From an uncultured Dorea sp. (lineage in GTDB: Bacteria; Bacillota; Clostridia; Lachnospirales; Lachnospiraceae), in the NCBI GenBank assembly GCA_910578495.1, contig CAJTRE010000001.1:108001-172000 (forward strand): 64,000 nt of DNA, read 5' to 3'. Position numbers and translations under genes: made by a program. The notes under the pieces are model-generated. The model made no database searches. It had not been told where the DNA came from and saw only the letters and a program-made list of their open reading frames with translations. Of the stretch, positions 29,183-38,737 are shown piece by piece; the first letter of the stretch is position 1, and each line of letters begins with the position of its first letter.

Positions 29183-30103
29183 ATGGCGAAAAAGAATAAG
29201 GAAACAATCGGTTACAATCAGATCAAGTCTTCCACAAATATCGTGTTTAACATCATTTTAGGACTCTTATCTCTGGTTTGTATTATACCGTTTTTGTTTG
29301 TAATTATTATATCAATTACCGATGAGCAGTCTCTTGCGATGAACGGCTATTGGTTTATCCCGGAAAAACTCAGTTTATACGCATATCAGTATATTATGAA
29401 TGCGGGAGAAAGTATTATCAGAAGTTACGGAGTGACAATTCTGGTTACGGTACTGGGAACGATTATCGGACTTCTGCTTACGGGAACTTATGCGTACGCA
29501 TTGTCTAGAAAAAGCTATGCTTATCGAAAGTTCTTCACAAAGGTAATTACGATTCCAATGCTCTTTAGCGGTGGTATGATCGCCAACTATTTGATCGTAA
29601 CGCAGGTATTAATGCTCAAGGATACTATATGGGCATTAATCTTACCAATCTGTATGAACTCGTTTAATGTTATCGTCCTTCGGACGTTCTTTAAGACGAG
29701 TATACCGGATGCGGTGGTAGAGTCAGCAAAGATTGACGGAGCTTCAGAATGGAGATTGTTCTTTCAGATTGTTGTGCCAATGGCTCTTCCGGGACTTGCA
29801 ACGATTGGATTATTCTTAACTTTGGGCTACTGGAATGATTGGTTTAATGCTATGATGTATATAGATGACAGTAAACTTATGCCATTACAGTATATGCTGA
29901 TCCGTATTGAAAGCTCCATTGACTTCCTTGCAAGTAATAAGTCAATGATGGGTGTAGATGGTGTTGAGGCGGCGGCAAATCTTCCAAAGGAAACGATTAA
30001 GATGGCGATTGTTGTTATTTCAACATTACCAATTATTTTTGCTTATCCGTTCTTCCAGAGATATTTTGTAAATGGTCTGACGGTCGGTGCGGTAAAAGAA
30101 TAG
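29183..30103 (+). CDS. LplC/YtcP-type sugar ABC permease
   Basis: 306 residues, six membrane segments, with the EAA loop ESAKIDGASEWRLFFQIVVPM and the C-terminal FFQRYFVNGLTVGAVKE of the LplC family. AAAGGAGG lies before the ATG, 15 bases after the first permease. Second channel subunit of the importer. Confidence 0.93.
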   Translation: MAKKNKETIGYNQIKSSTNIVFNIILGLLSLVCIIPFLFVIIISITDEQSLAMNGYWFIPEKLSLYAYQYIMNAGESIIRSYGVTILVTVLGTIIGLLLTGTYAYALSRKSYAYRKFFTKVITIPMLFSGGMIANYLIVTQVLMLKDTIWALILPICMNSFNVIVLRTFFKTSIPDAVVESAKIDGASEWRLFFQIVVPMALPGLATIGLFLTLGYWNDWFNAMMYIDDSKLMPLQYMLIRIESSIDFLASNKSMMGVDGVEAAANLPKETIKMAIVVISTLPIIFAYPFFQRYFVNGLTVGAVKE

Positions 30104-30135
30104 AGATTAACGATAATGGAAAGGAAAATGATAAT

Positions 30136-31638
30136 ATGAAGTTTGGATTATTAAAGAGATTAGCGGCTGTAAGTATGGCGGCAGTTATGGTTATCGGAAC
30201 AATGACAGGCTGTGGAAAAAGCGGCTCAGAGAAAAACAAGAACGGCGATGAAGTTGTTGAGCTTGTATGGTATCAGGTAGGAGATCCACAGAAGGATCAG
30301 GAGAAAGTAATTGAGAAGGCAAATGAATATCTTGTTGACAAGATTGGCGTGAGATTAAAAGTCAATTCTGTCGGCTGGGGTGATTACAATCAGAAAATGC
30401 AGGTTGTTATTAATACAGGTGATAATTGGGATCTTTGTTTTTCCTGTTCATGGGCAAACGATTATTTGCAGAACGCTAATAAAGGCGCATTCCTTGTATT
30501 AGACGATTATCTGGAAAAAGACGGAAAAGAAATGTATGAAAGCATTGATCCGAAATTCTGGGAGGCCGCAAAAGTAAAAGGAAAAACTTACGGTGTTCCA
30601 AGTGAGAAAGAGATTGGCAGTATGCCGATGTGGGTATTTACAAAAGAGTATGTAGATAAATACAAAATCCCTTATGAGAAGATTCATACATTAGAAGATT
30701 TAGAGCCATGGTTAAAGATTATCAAAGAAAAAGAACCGGATGTAGTGCCGATGTATCTGACAAAAGATTATACGGCTCCGACTTATATGGATAAGATTCA
30801 GGATCCAATCGGTATTGAGTACGGCGATGATACGTTGACCGTTAAAAATGTCTTTGAGACAGACAAGATGAAATCTACATTGAAAACAATGAGAAAATAC
30901 TATGAAGCAGGTTATATCAATAAAGACGCCGCAACGGCATCTGACGATAAAGCGCAGAAACGTTTTGTGACAAAGGGAGACGGACAGCCTTATGCAGAGC
31001 TTGTATGGGGAAAAGACCTTGGATACGAGGTGGTTGCCTCTCCGATCATGGATACTTATGTTACAAATGCGTCTGCCCGCGGAGCGCTGACGGCAATCAA
31101 CGCACAGACAAAGAATCCGGAGAAAGCAGTAGCTCTTTTGAACTTGATTAATACAGATGAATATTTAAGAAATCTTCTGAACTATGGTATTGAAGGCGAG
31201 CACTGGGAGAAAGCGGAAGTGCCGGCAGAAGAGGCAGAGACCGCAAAAGGAAAGCCATATATTTACGATACGAAAGTAAAATTAAACGAAGAAACAAGAA
31301 AAGATTACTCTGTGGCATACTGGGTACAGGGCGGTCTGTTCGGGACATATGTATTGGAAAATGAGCCAATCGACAAATGGGCTACATTCAAGGAATTTAA
31401 CGATGCGTCAGAGGTAGCTCCATCTTTTGGTTTCGATTTTAATTTGGATCCGGTAAGTACACAAGTGGCAGGATTCCGAAACGTGTTGGATGAGTTTGGT
31501 AAATCTCTGTATACGGGAAGTGTAGATCTGGATGAGTATCTGCCGAAACTTCAGGAAAAGTTAAAGGCGACAGGCGTAGATGAAGTAATTGAAGAGATGC
31601 AGAAGCAGATCGACGAGTGGCAGAAATCTGAAAAATAA
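30136..31638 (+). CDS. LplA-type extracellular sugar-binding lipoprotein
   Basis: A 500-residue binding protein with a lipobox MTGC (Cys26) after a hydrophobic signal sequence. WYQVGDPQKDQEKVIEKANEY and GDNWDLCFSCSWANDY are characteristic of the large LplA-type class, which binds oligosaccharides and complex glycans. It follows the two permeases in the usual B-C-A order. Likely ligand: mannose-containing oligosaccharides delivered to the cytoplasmic GH125/GH38/GH2 enzymes, inferred from context. Confidence 0.92.
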   Translation: MKFGLLKRLAAVSMAAVMVIGTMTGCGKSGSEKNKNGDEVVELVWYQVGDPQKDQEKVIEKANEYLVDKIGVRLKVNSVGWGDYNQKMQVVINTGDNWDLCFSCSWANDYLQNANKGAFLVLDDYLEKDGKEMYESIDPKFWEAAKVKGKTYGVPSEKEIGSMPMWVFTKEYVDKYKIPYEKIHTLEDLEPWLKIIKEKEPDVVPMYLTKDYTAPTYMDKIQDPIGIEYGDDTLTVKNVFETDKMKSTLKTMRKYYEAGYINKDAATASDDKAQKRFVTKGDGQPYAELVWGKDLGYEVVASPIMDTYVTNASARGALTAINAQTKNPEKAVALLNLINTDEYLRNLLNYGIEGEHWEKAEVPAEEAETAKGKPYIYDTKVKLNEETRKDYSVAYWVQGGLFGTYVLENEPIDKWATFKEFNDASEVAPSFGFDFNLDPVSTQVAGFRNVLDEFGKSLYTGSVDLDEYLPKLQEKLKATGVDEVIEEMQKQIDEWQKSEK

Positions 31639-31704
31639 ACAGTTGACAATAATAAGGGCGTCTCTTTCAAGCGGGATACCCTTGTTTAGAGATGAGGAAT
31701 AATA

Positions 31705-32726
31705 ATGGATAGGAAAGAAATCCTGAAATATGTAGGAAATATGCAGCAGCTTGCCTACGTCCGTCCGGTGGTGTATGATGAAGGAAGAAGCCGTCAGATG
31801 GAGGCATATGAAGTAAAGAACGGACCTTTAACTTTTGTGGTTATGGCAGATAAGGGCATGGATATTGCCAGTGTGTCCTTTATGGGGCATAACTTAAACT
31901 TCCTGTCAAAGCCGGGACTTATCGGCAGAGATCACTATGACACCAACGGAACAGAAGCACAGAGAAGTATTATGGGCGGTATGCTGTTTACCTGCGGTCT
32001 GGAGCATGTGGGAGCGCCATGTACATTGGATGGAAAGGATTATCCCATGCACGGAAGAATCCGTACAACACCGGCAGAACATGTCTGCGCAGACGCATAC
32101 TGGAAAGATGATGAGTATGAGATAGAATTAAAGGGCGAGATGCGGGAAGCAGAACCTTTTGGCGAGAATATGACGCTTAGAAGAAGGATACGGACAACGT
32201 ATGGGAAGCCGAAAATCCGTATTAAAGATGTGGCTGCCAACGAGGGATATCGGAAGGAAGCGGCGCTTTTGTTGTATCATATGAATGTAGGGTATCCTCT
32301 GTTAGACGAAGACTGCGAGATTATCCTGCCGTCAAAGAAGGTGACTGCCAGGGATGCGGCGGCTGAAAAACATATTGCAGGCTGGAACCGCATGCAGACT
32401 CCGACAGACGGCGAGCCGGAAGCTGTGTATATACATGACCTTGAGGCAGATGAGACAGGCAGAACTTTTGCGGCAGTTGTGAATAGGAAGCTTGGAATCG
32501 GAATGAAAATTTATTTTCTAAGAAGCAGCTCCCATATTTTATGGAGTGTCAGTCTTTTGCATCGGGCGATTATGTGCTCGGTCTGGAGCCTGCGAATTGC
32601 AGTGTGTTTGGAAGACCTTATCATGCTTTGCGAGGGGACTTGCACATGCTGGAACCATTTAAGACAGAAGAGACAGAGATTGTACTGACATTTTTGTCAG
32701 GAGAAGAACTAAATGAAGTAGGATAG
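31705..32726 (+). pseudogene. DUF4432 aldose-epimerase-like gene with a frameshift near 32515
   Basis: The first frame gives a DUF4432/aldose 1-epimerase-like beta protein up to about KLGIGMKIYF. Homology then continues in another frame as PYFMECQSFASGDYVLGLEP, NCSVFGRPYHALRGDLHMLE and ends at 32726. Adding one T to the run at 32516-32519 joins the two into a protein of about 340 residues. Left as is, the first frame runs on in unrelated sequence to 32688. Family members probably act as sugar epimerases or mutarotases; this one sits between the binding protein and the mannose isomerase, fitting anomer interconversion of released mannose. Real lesion or homopolymer error cannot be told apart here. 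Confidence 0.82.
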
Positions 32727-32743
32727 AAAGGGAGACGGATAAT

Positions 32744-33421
32744 ATGAAACGATCAAAAATCAATCAAGAAATTAAACATATGGAAGAGCTGATCAAGCGG
32801 CATGGATTTGAGATTCCTCCGTTTTGCAAATGGACGGCAAAAGACTGGGAGAATAAAGGCGCTGAATATAATGAAATCAGAGACAATATGCTTGGATGGG
32901 ATATTACGGATTATGGGTTAGGGAAGTTTGACGAAGTCGGATTTTCTCTTATTACAATTCGCAATGGAAATTTGAAAATGGATAAGTATACAAAGACTTA
33001 TGCAGAGAAGCTTTTGGTTGTAAAAGAAGGACAGACGGCTCCTATGCATTTCCATTGGAACAAGATGGAAGATATTATTAATCGTGGCGGGGGCAACGTA
33101 CTGATTACGGTCTATAATTCTACGAAGGACGGAGAATTTGCAGATACAGATGTTACGGTAAACTGTGATGGAAGAGAGTTTACGGTTCCGGCAGGTTCAC
33201 AGGTTAAGCTGACTCCTGGGGAAAGCATTACTATCTATCCGTATATGTATCATGATTTTCATGTGGAGGAAGGAAGCGGCGACGTACTCCTGGGAGAAGT
33301 TTCTATGTGCAACGATGATGAGAATGATAATTGCTTCTACGAACCGATTGGACGTTTTCCTGAGATTGAGGAAGATGAAGAGCCGTATCGTCTGTTATGT
33401 ACAGAATATCCGAAAGTGTAG
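32744..33421 (+). CDS. D-lyxose/D-mannose ketol-isomerase (cupin)
   Basis: A 225-residue cupin of the D-lyxose isomerase family, with metal ligands H102, H104 and E109 in PMHFHWNKMEDI and H170 in YMYHDFHVEEG, the positions known from the E. coli O157 enzyme shifted by one. These enzymes interconvert D-lyxose with D-xylulose and D-mannose with D-fructose. Next to three mannosidases and a fructokinase, mannose to fructose is the likely physiological reaction (inference). GGGAG lies before the ATG, 17 bases after the DUF4432 gene. Confidence 0.9.
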   Translation: MKRSKINQEIKHMEELIKRHGFEIPPFCKWTAKDWENKGAEYNEIRDNMLGWDITDYGLGKFDEVGFSLITIRNGNLKMDKYTKTYAEKLLVVKEGQTAPMHFHWNKMEDIINRGGGNVLITVYNSTKDGEFADTDVTVNCDGREFTVPAGSQVKLTPGESITIYPYMYHDFHVEEGSGDVLLGEVSMCNDDENDNCFYEPIGRFPEIEEDEEPYRLLCTEYPKV

Positions 33422-33441
33422 AATAAGAGAGGTTAGAGAGA

Positions 33442-35917
33442 ATGATTACGCAGCCTACTGACAGAAAATTGGAAAATGCGGCAGCTTGATAAAGAGTGGC
33501 AGCAGGCGGCAGTGCCGGGGACGGTGTATACGGATTTACTCAGAAATGGCAGTATGGAAGATCCTTTTTGGAAAGATAATGAGATTCAGGCATTGGAACT
33601 TATGGAATATGATTATGAGTATAAGACGGTGTTTGATTGCGGTAATGATTTATTAAACAGTGACCGGGTGCTCCTGCATTTTGACGGAATTGATACCATT
33701 GCGGATATTTACGTGAACGAAGAGAAAATTGGAAACGCCTGTAATATGCATCGTACATGGGAGTATGATGTAACAGGTATGCTGGGGGAGGAAGGTAATA
33801 CTCTTCGGGTGGTGCTGCATTCTCCTACTGCGCACATCAGAAAGGAGTTTAAGAAATGCCGCACTATGGGTTCCGAGGATGCAATGGATGGTTTTGTTCA
33901 TCTTAGAAAAGCCCATTGTATGTTTGGCTGGGACTGTGGCGCACATCTGCCGGACGCAGGAATTTTTCGTCCCGTAAGTCTTGTGGGAATCACGAAAGCA
34001 CGAATAAAGCAGGTATATATCAGACAGGAGCATAAAAATCATACGGTGATTCTGAAGCCGGATGTACATGCGCAATATGCGGTGAAAGGCCAAGAGACCT
34101 GTGTGCAGGTAAAAAATACCAATGAGCTTGTTTACCGGGTAGAAGTGACGGCTCCTGACGGAGAGGTAATTTGTGCAGAGGATTCTCCGAGAGAACTTAC
34201 AATCTGCGAACCGGAGCTTTGGTGGCCCAATGGATATGGGGAACAGCCATTGTACAATGTAAAGATTATATTGTATAATATAGGCGAAGAAGACAGCCCT
34301 TTGGATATTTGGGAAAGAAAAATCGGGCTTCGTACCATGGGGATGAAGATTGAAAAAGAGCAGTGGGGCGTAAGTTTTGCACATGAAGTAAACGGTGTGG
34401 CCATTTTTGCCATGGGAGCCGATTATATTCCGGAAGACCATCTTCTCGGACGTGTTACTCCGGTAACCACCAGAAAGCTGTTGGAGCAATGTAAGGCGGC
34501 CAATTTCAATACAGTGAGAGTGTGGGGCGGCGGTTACTACCCGGATGATTGGTTCTATGATTTGTGTGACGAGATGGGATTGATTGTTTGGCAGGATTTT
34601 ATGTTTGCCTGTGCAGTGTATGAGCTTACTCCGGAGTTTAAAGAGAATATCCGTCAGGAGTTCATTGACAACGTGGTACGTCTCCGTCATCATGCTTCTC
34701 TGGGATTGTGGTGCGGCAATAATGAGATGGAGATGTTTGTGGAAGAAGGACATCACTGGGTAACGAAGAAATCGGAAGTACGGGATTACATCATTATGTA
34801 TGAACACTTAATACCGGAAGTATTAAGCGAGTATGATTCGCAGACATTCTATTGGCCTGCAAGTCCGTTTTCGGGCGGTTCTTTTGATGAACCGAACAGT
34901 CCGGACAGAGGAGATGTGCATTATTGGAAAGTCTGGCATGGAAATCGTCCGTTTTCCGAATACCGCAAATTTTTCTTCCGCTATGCGTCAGAGTTTGGCT
35001 TCCAGTCTTTCCCGAGCAGGAAAACCGTAGAAACATTTACGGATGATCCGAAAGACTTTAATACCTTCTCTTATGTAATGGAGAAACATCAGCGGCAGTA
35101 TGGAGCCAATGGAAAGATTATGAATTACTTGCAGCAGACCTATCTCTATCCTGCAAGTTTTGATCTTGTCATCTATGCCTCCCAGCTTTTGCAGGCAGAT
35201 GCGATTCGTTACGGAGTGGAACATTTTCGGAGAAACAGAGGAAGATGTATGGGTGCAATCTACTGGCAGCTCAATGACTGCTGGCCTGTGACGTCCTGGG
35301 CCTCTATAGATTATTGTGGAAGATGGAAAGCGCTGCATTATTATGCGAAACGGTTTTTTGCTCCGCTTATGATTTCCTGTCAGGAAGAAGGAATGATGTC
35401 TCAAGAAGCAGATATGAACCGGGAGCATTTCGAGTTTGAAAAGTCTGTGCGGCTGAATGTGGCGAATGAAAGCATGAGAGAGGCAAAAGTGTGTGTACGC
35501 TGGGCGCTTCGGGATGCGGGAGCAAAGGTGCTTAGAAGCGGGGAAGAGGAATTGACTGTTCCGGCTCTTACCAGTGTATGGCTTGATAAAATCGAATTTC
35601 CTGAAGCTGACATTTTTGGACAATATGTAAGCTACGAGCTTTGGAAGGACGGAGAGATGATTTCAGACGGAACGGTAATTTTTTCTTATCCAAAGTATTT
35701 CCGTTACGAAGATCCACAGCTTGCGTGGCGTATAGAGGGGGATGAGATTATTGTTTCTTCGGAAAAATATGCTAAGAGTGTGGAAGTGTTAAATGAAACG
35801 GAAGATTTTGTATTGTCCGATAATTATTTTGATCTAAATGCAGGAAAAAAGCGGCTGAAAATCATATCCGGAAAAGCAGAGGGCATTAAGCTTCGCAGTG
35901 TATACGATATTCGCTGA
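33442..35917 (+). CDS. GH2 beta-mannosidase, probable frameshift at the extreme N-terminus
   Basis: From ATG 33476 the frame encodes 813 residues of a GH2 beta-mannosidase: sugar-binding and beta domains, then the TIM barrel with WGGGYYPDDWFYDLCDEMG, acid/base E417 in CGNNEMEMF and nucleophile E506 in ASEFGFQSFPS (numbered from 33476). That ATG lacks a ribosome-binding site, and family-like sequence LRSLLTENWKM continues upstream in the same frame to 33446, where it meets a TGA. An ATG at 33442 with an AGAGAG region upstream is out of frame by one or two bases. A small indel at 33443-33446 would restore a complete start. The product would cleave the beta-1,4-mannose of the N-glycan core or of beta-mannosides. 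No signal peptide, so cytoplasmic. Confidence 0.88.
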
Positions 35918-35946
35918 TGAAACAAAGAGTGTGGAGGATGGAATGG

Positions 35947-36912
35947 ATGAACAAAACATATGATATTACAACATTTGGAGAAATATTGATTGATTTTACA
36001 TGGCAGGGACAAAATGAGGAAAAGCAGACGCTTTTTGCACAAATTCCGGGCGGCGCTCCGGCAAATGTTGCGGTAGCGGCGAGAAGGCTTGGTGCAGACA
36101 CAGCGTTTTTAGGAAAAGTCGGCAAAGATATGCATGGCGTTTTTTTACGGTCGATTTTGGAAGGAGAGGGCGTGGAGACGAAAGGCATGGTCGAGGATGA
36201 CAATTATTTTACAACGCTTGCTTTTGTGAACATTGATAAAAATGGGGAGCGGTCATTTTCTTTTGCCAGAAAACCGGGAGCAGACACGCAGATAACAGAA
36301 CAGGAAATCCATACGGAGATTCTTGATTCTACCAATATCTTTCATGTCGGTTCGTTATCTTTGACAGCGCAGCCCGGACGGGAAACGACGTTTTATGCTG
36401 TGAAGAGAGCGAAAGAAAACGGAAGTATGATATCTTATGATCCGAATTACCGGGCATCTTTATGGGAAAGTGAGTCGGTTGCCAAGGAGCGCATGAGAAG
36501 CCTGATTCCATTTGTAGATGTAATGAAGATTTCTGATGAAGAAACGGGGCTTCTTACAGATAAGAATGGTGTAGAAGAGGCCGCTGAGTTATTGTTCAGG
36601 CAAGGTGTGAAGATTGTTGCCATAACCCTCGGCAGTGAAGGCGTATATGTTTACTGTAAGGATGGAGGAAGGAAAGTTTCCGGGTTTAAGAGTCAGGTTG
36701 TGGACACAAACGGAGCGGGAGATTCTTTCTGGGGCGGTTTTTTATATAAAATCAATTCATCAGGAAAATCTTTAGATGAGATAGGATTGGATAATCTGGA
36801 AGAATTTGCGCGTTTTGGGAACGCAGTGGCAAGTCTTTGCGTAGAAGGAAAAGGGGCGATTCCCGCAATGCCGGGACTTGCACAGGTAGAAGAACGGTTA
36901 AAAAAGATCTGA
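35947..36912 (+). CDS. PfkB-family fructokinase
   Basis: 321 residues of the ribokinase/PfkB fold. GGAPANVAVAARRLG near the N-terminus and VDTNGAGDSFWGGFLYKI near the C-terminus (catalytic Asp in GAGD) are diagnostic. TFGEILIDFT and NVAVAARRLGADTAFLGKVG match fructokinases rather than ribokinases. The start is ATG 35947, nine bases after GGAGG; the ATG at 35917 overlaps the beta-mannosidase stop but lacks a site. It would convert fructose from the mannose isomerase into fructose-6-phosphate, the entry to glycolysis (pfkA is at 57506). Confidence 0.9.
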   Translation: MNKTYDITTFGEILIDFTWQGQNEEKQTLFAQIPGGAPANVAVAARRLGADTAFLGKVGKDMHGVFLRSILEGEGVETKGMVEDDNYFTTLAFVNIDKNGERSFSFARKPGADTQITEQEIHTEILDSTNIFHVGSLSLTAQPGRETTFYAVKRAKENGSMISYDPNYRASLWESESVAKERMRSLIPFVDVMKISDEETGLLTDKNGVEEAAELLFRQGVKIVAITLGSEGVYVYCKDGGRKVSGFKSQVVDTNGAGDSFWGGFLYKINSSGKSLDEIGLDNLEEFARFGNAVASLCVEGKGAIPAMPGLAQVEERLKKI

Positions 36913-36918
36913 GTGTGC

Positions 36919-36970
36919 TGAAAGCGCTTTTCAGGGTTATCAAAGAGAATATCACTAAAGCCTTTGATAA
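36919..36970 (+). terminator. Weak terminator-like hairpins after the fructokinase gene
   Basis: CTGAAAGCGCTTTTCAG (36919-36935) folds on itself and resembles a catabolite-responsive element with one extra T. TTATCAAAG (36937-36945) pairs with CTTTGATAA (36962-36970), followed by TTTAAT. Either could end the glycan operon; neither has a strong T-run. Confidence 0.4.
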
Positions 36971-36975
36971 TTTAA

Positions 36976-37004
36976 TAGACTTTACATCCTGCATGTGATA
37001 TACT
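36976..37004 (+). promoter_or_regulatory. Promoter of the small coiled-coil gene
   Basis: TAGACT (36976-36981), 17 bp and TATACT (36999-37004) lie 40 bp upstream of the ATG. The -35 is weak. Downstream, ATCACT (37022-37027) can pair with AGTGAT (37036-37041), enclosing much of the ribosome-binding site. Confidence 0.5.
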
Positions 37005-37044
37005 TGCTACTACAAAGGGGAATCACTGAAAAGGGAGTGATAGA

Positions 37045-37341
37045 ATGACATTGACAAACGAAGATTTATTGGCAATCTCTCAGTTACTAGATGTTAAATT
37101 AAAAGCGGAATTAGAACCATTAAAGAAAGATATTAAATCTATTAAGGATGAACAAACAAGAATTAATCTAATTATTGAAAATGATATACAACATGATATC
37201 CGATTATTAGCTGAAAATTATGTACCAGCAGCAAAACGTTATGAAAAATCCACAGCACAAACTGAGGCAATACAGGCCGATATAGATGTTCTCAAAAAGG
37301 TTGTGACAGATCACAGCGAAAAGCTGCAAAAGATTTCATAA
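37045..37341 (+). CDS. Small coiled-coil protein of unknown function
   Basis: 98 residues, hydrophilic and mostly helical, beginning MTLTNEDLLAISQLLDVKLK, with a predicted coiled coil over about 20-50 and a second over about 70-98. The middle IIENDIQHDIRLLAENYVPA is the most distinctive part. No membrane segment or enzyme motif. It has its own promoter, a good AAGGGAG site and a terminator, and lies inside 20-nt inverted repeats in AT-rich DNA. Similar short coiled-coil proteins are widespread in Lachnospiraceae genomes without an assigned role (recollection, not a search). Function unknown. Confidence 0.8.
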   Translation: MTLTNEDLLAISQLLDVKLKAELEPLKKDIKSIKDEQTRINLIIENDIQHDIRLLAENYVPAAKRYEKSTAQTEAIQADIDVLKKVVTDHSEKLQKIS

Positions 37342-37364
37342 AAATTACATACTCATTTTACCAA

Positions 37365-37410
37365 AGGATGTAAGGTCTATTGAAATACCAAAGACTTTGC
37401 ATCTTTTTTT
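37365..37410 (+). terminator. Terminator of the small coiled-coil gene
   Basis: Bases 37365-37377 or so pair with 37392-37404 (13 bp with three G-U pairs), followed by seven Ts. The 5' arm is the right-hand inverted repeat of the cassette. Confidence 0.75.
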
Positions 37411-37608
37411 ATTTATGTAGGTTGAGTATATGAAGATATATCTCAGTAAGGTTGTTCGTAAACGTCAAATCACTTGCCTTGGCGAATTAGTTTTTTTCTG
37501 TAAATTAATAAATGCTTTTAAAGGTGAGAGTGGTAAACTTTCCGTTATATAAGGAAAAAAACAGGTCATTATTCAGAAGTGTTTCTAAATTGACAGAGTA
37601 CATCAGAT

Positions 37609-37695
37609 TTAGGCGTACTTGAATAAGCCTAACTATGAAATTTGGTAATTTGGCAATCAAAATCCATAGGTTTAGGCATTTATAAAATGCCTAAA
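37609..37695 (+). promoter_or_regulatory. Two TTAGGC/GCCTAA dyads upstream of the orphan gene
   Basis: TTAGGC (37609-37614) is mirrored by GCCTAA (37627-37632), and TTTAGGCATTT (37671-37681) is mirrored perfectly by 37685-37695 with a 3-nt loop. The second ends about 10 bases before the AAAGGAGG site of the next gene. The rest of the 377-bp gap (37342-37718) shows the preceding terminator and nothing else supportable. Confidence 0.5.
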
Positions 37696-37718
37696 TAAAG
37701 ATTAAAAAGGAGGAAAAG

Positions 37719-38709
37719 ATGAAATATGTCTCTGCTAATTTGTATCATTTGCAGGGGAAAACTTATTCTGCTATTGAAACAGAAAATAACTTCTTTTTTG
37801 GCCGACAAAACGGAGATATGTTAGAAACGATTTCTGTTTTTTCAAAGGATGTTCGTTTTGTTTGTAATGATTCCCATATAAACGTATATGCGATAGAAAT
37901 TATTGAAGAACGACTAAAAATAACTGTTCTTCCTCAACAAAATGAGCATTTTTTTGAGTTATCTGGTGTAGATGAATTTGTTATCGGACTGACAGCCGGA
38001 AATCGTTCATTGTTGATAAGAACATGTTGCGATTTATCAGATGATGATCAGAAAATCAATATGTATTATATTGATTTAATGACAGATAGGATAATGCTTT
38101 GTGATGATATTATTATGAATGAATCATACCATATGCCATATATATCTTTTTGTGAAGATGAAGAATATATTTCTGTTGAGAGTGCAGTAATATATCCTTA
38201 TGAAATAGGGGCTGCATCAAAAGACACTTCATATATATAAAAATAATATTTTAACAGTACGTTTGCAAAGGTTAATTGAATCAATATCTAAGAACGAAGA
38301 ATTAAGATGGAATGAGATTTTCTCTGCCAAAGAGGGATATTATGTAACTATACTTCAGGTAAAAGGTTCTCATATATGGTTTTCGGAAACAACTGTGGAT
38401 GAAACAAAAACGAATATAGTGAAGTATGATTTAAGCAATGGTTTAATTGAAATTAATATATATGTTGAGAATAGAATTGATAAAGCAGTTTTTTGCGAAG
38501 ATAAGCTATTGTGTATGTATAGATGGAATAGCAGCAAAGAAATTATTGATATATATAATGGTCAAGGAAAGATTATTTCCAACATTGATTATTCAGCACT
38601 AATGAACAAAAACGACGAAATAGAATTGAATGTTGTATATGATATTATTAATAATCAATTTATAATCTGTAATAATGCTTATATAGAATTTAAAGGTTTG
38701 ATTTATTAG
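37719..38709 (+). pseudogene. Orphan gene of unknown function with a frameshift near 38220
   Basis: The first frame (37719-38240, after a strong AAAGGAGGAAAAG site) encodes 173 residues and ends in an unlikely SKDTSYI tail. From the A-run at about 38217-38222 another frame continues as KTLHIYKNNILTVRLQRLIE and stays open to the TAG at 38707-38709. One added or removed A joins them into a protein of about 330 residues, rich in beta-strand-like blocks such as DLMTDRIMLCDDI and IVKYDLSNGLIEINI, which suggests a repeat or propeller-like fold. No family recognised. The region is markedly more AT-rich than its neighbours, which suggests acquisition by transfer. Confidence 0.7.
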
Positions 38710-38737
38710 TATGTTAAATTATTACATTAATCGTAAG

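Larger units (their letters stand above)
36971..37384. repeat. 414-bp cassette bounded by 20-nt inverted repeats
   Basis: Bases 36971-36990 and the reverse complement of 37365-37384 agree at 18 of 20 positions. The left copy overlaps the promoter and the right copy forms one arm of the terminator of the small gene between them. No transposase or target-site duplication is evident. Confidence 0.6.

Noticed and set aside
33653..34807. 384-codon minus-strand ORF
   Set aside because: It lies antisense to the beta-mannosidase, whose catalytic motifs are all in the plus frame; its translation is low-complexity and family-less.
36919..36935. Catabolite-responsive element (cre)
   Set aside because: The core TGAAAGCGCTTTTCA has one extra base against the symmetric 14-nt consensus and lies at the 3' end of the operon, so a terminator hairpin is as likely.
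37430..37552. 40-codon ORF (MKIYLSKVVRKRQITC...) between the cassette and the orphan gene
   Set aside because: Weak ribosome-binding site and no recognisable features; could be a remnant but not supportable.
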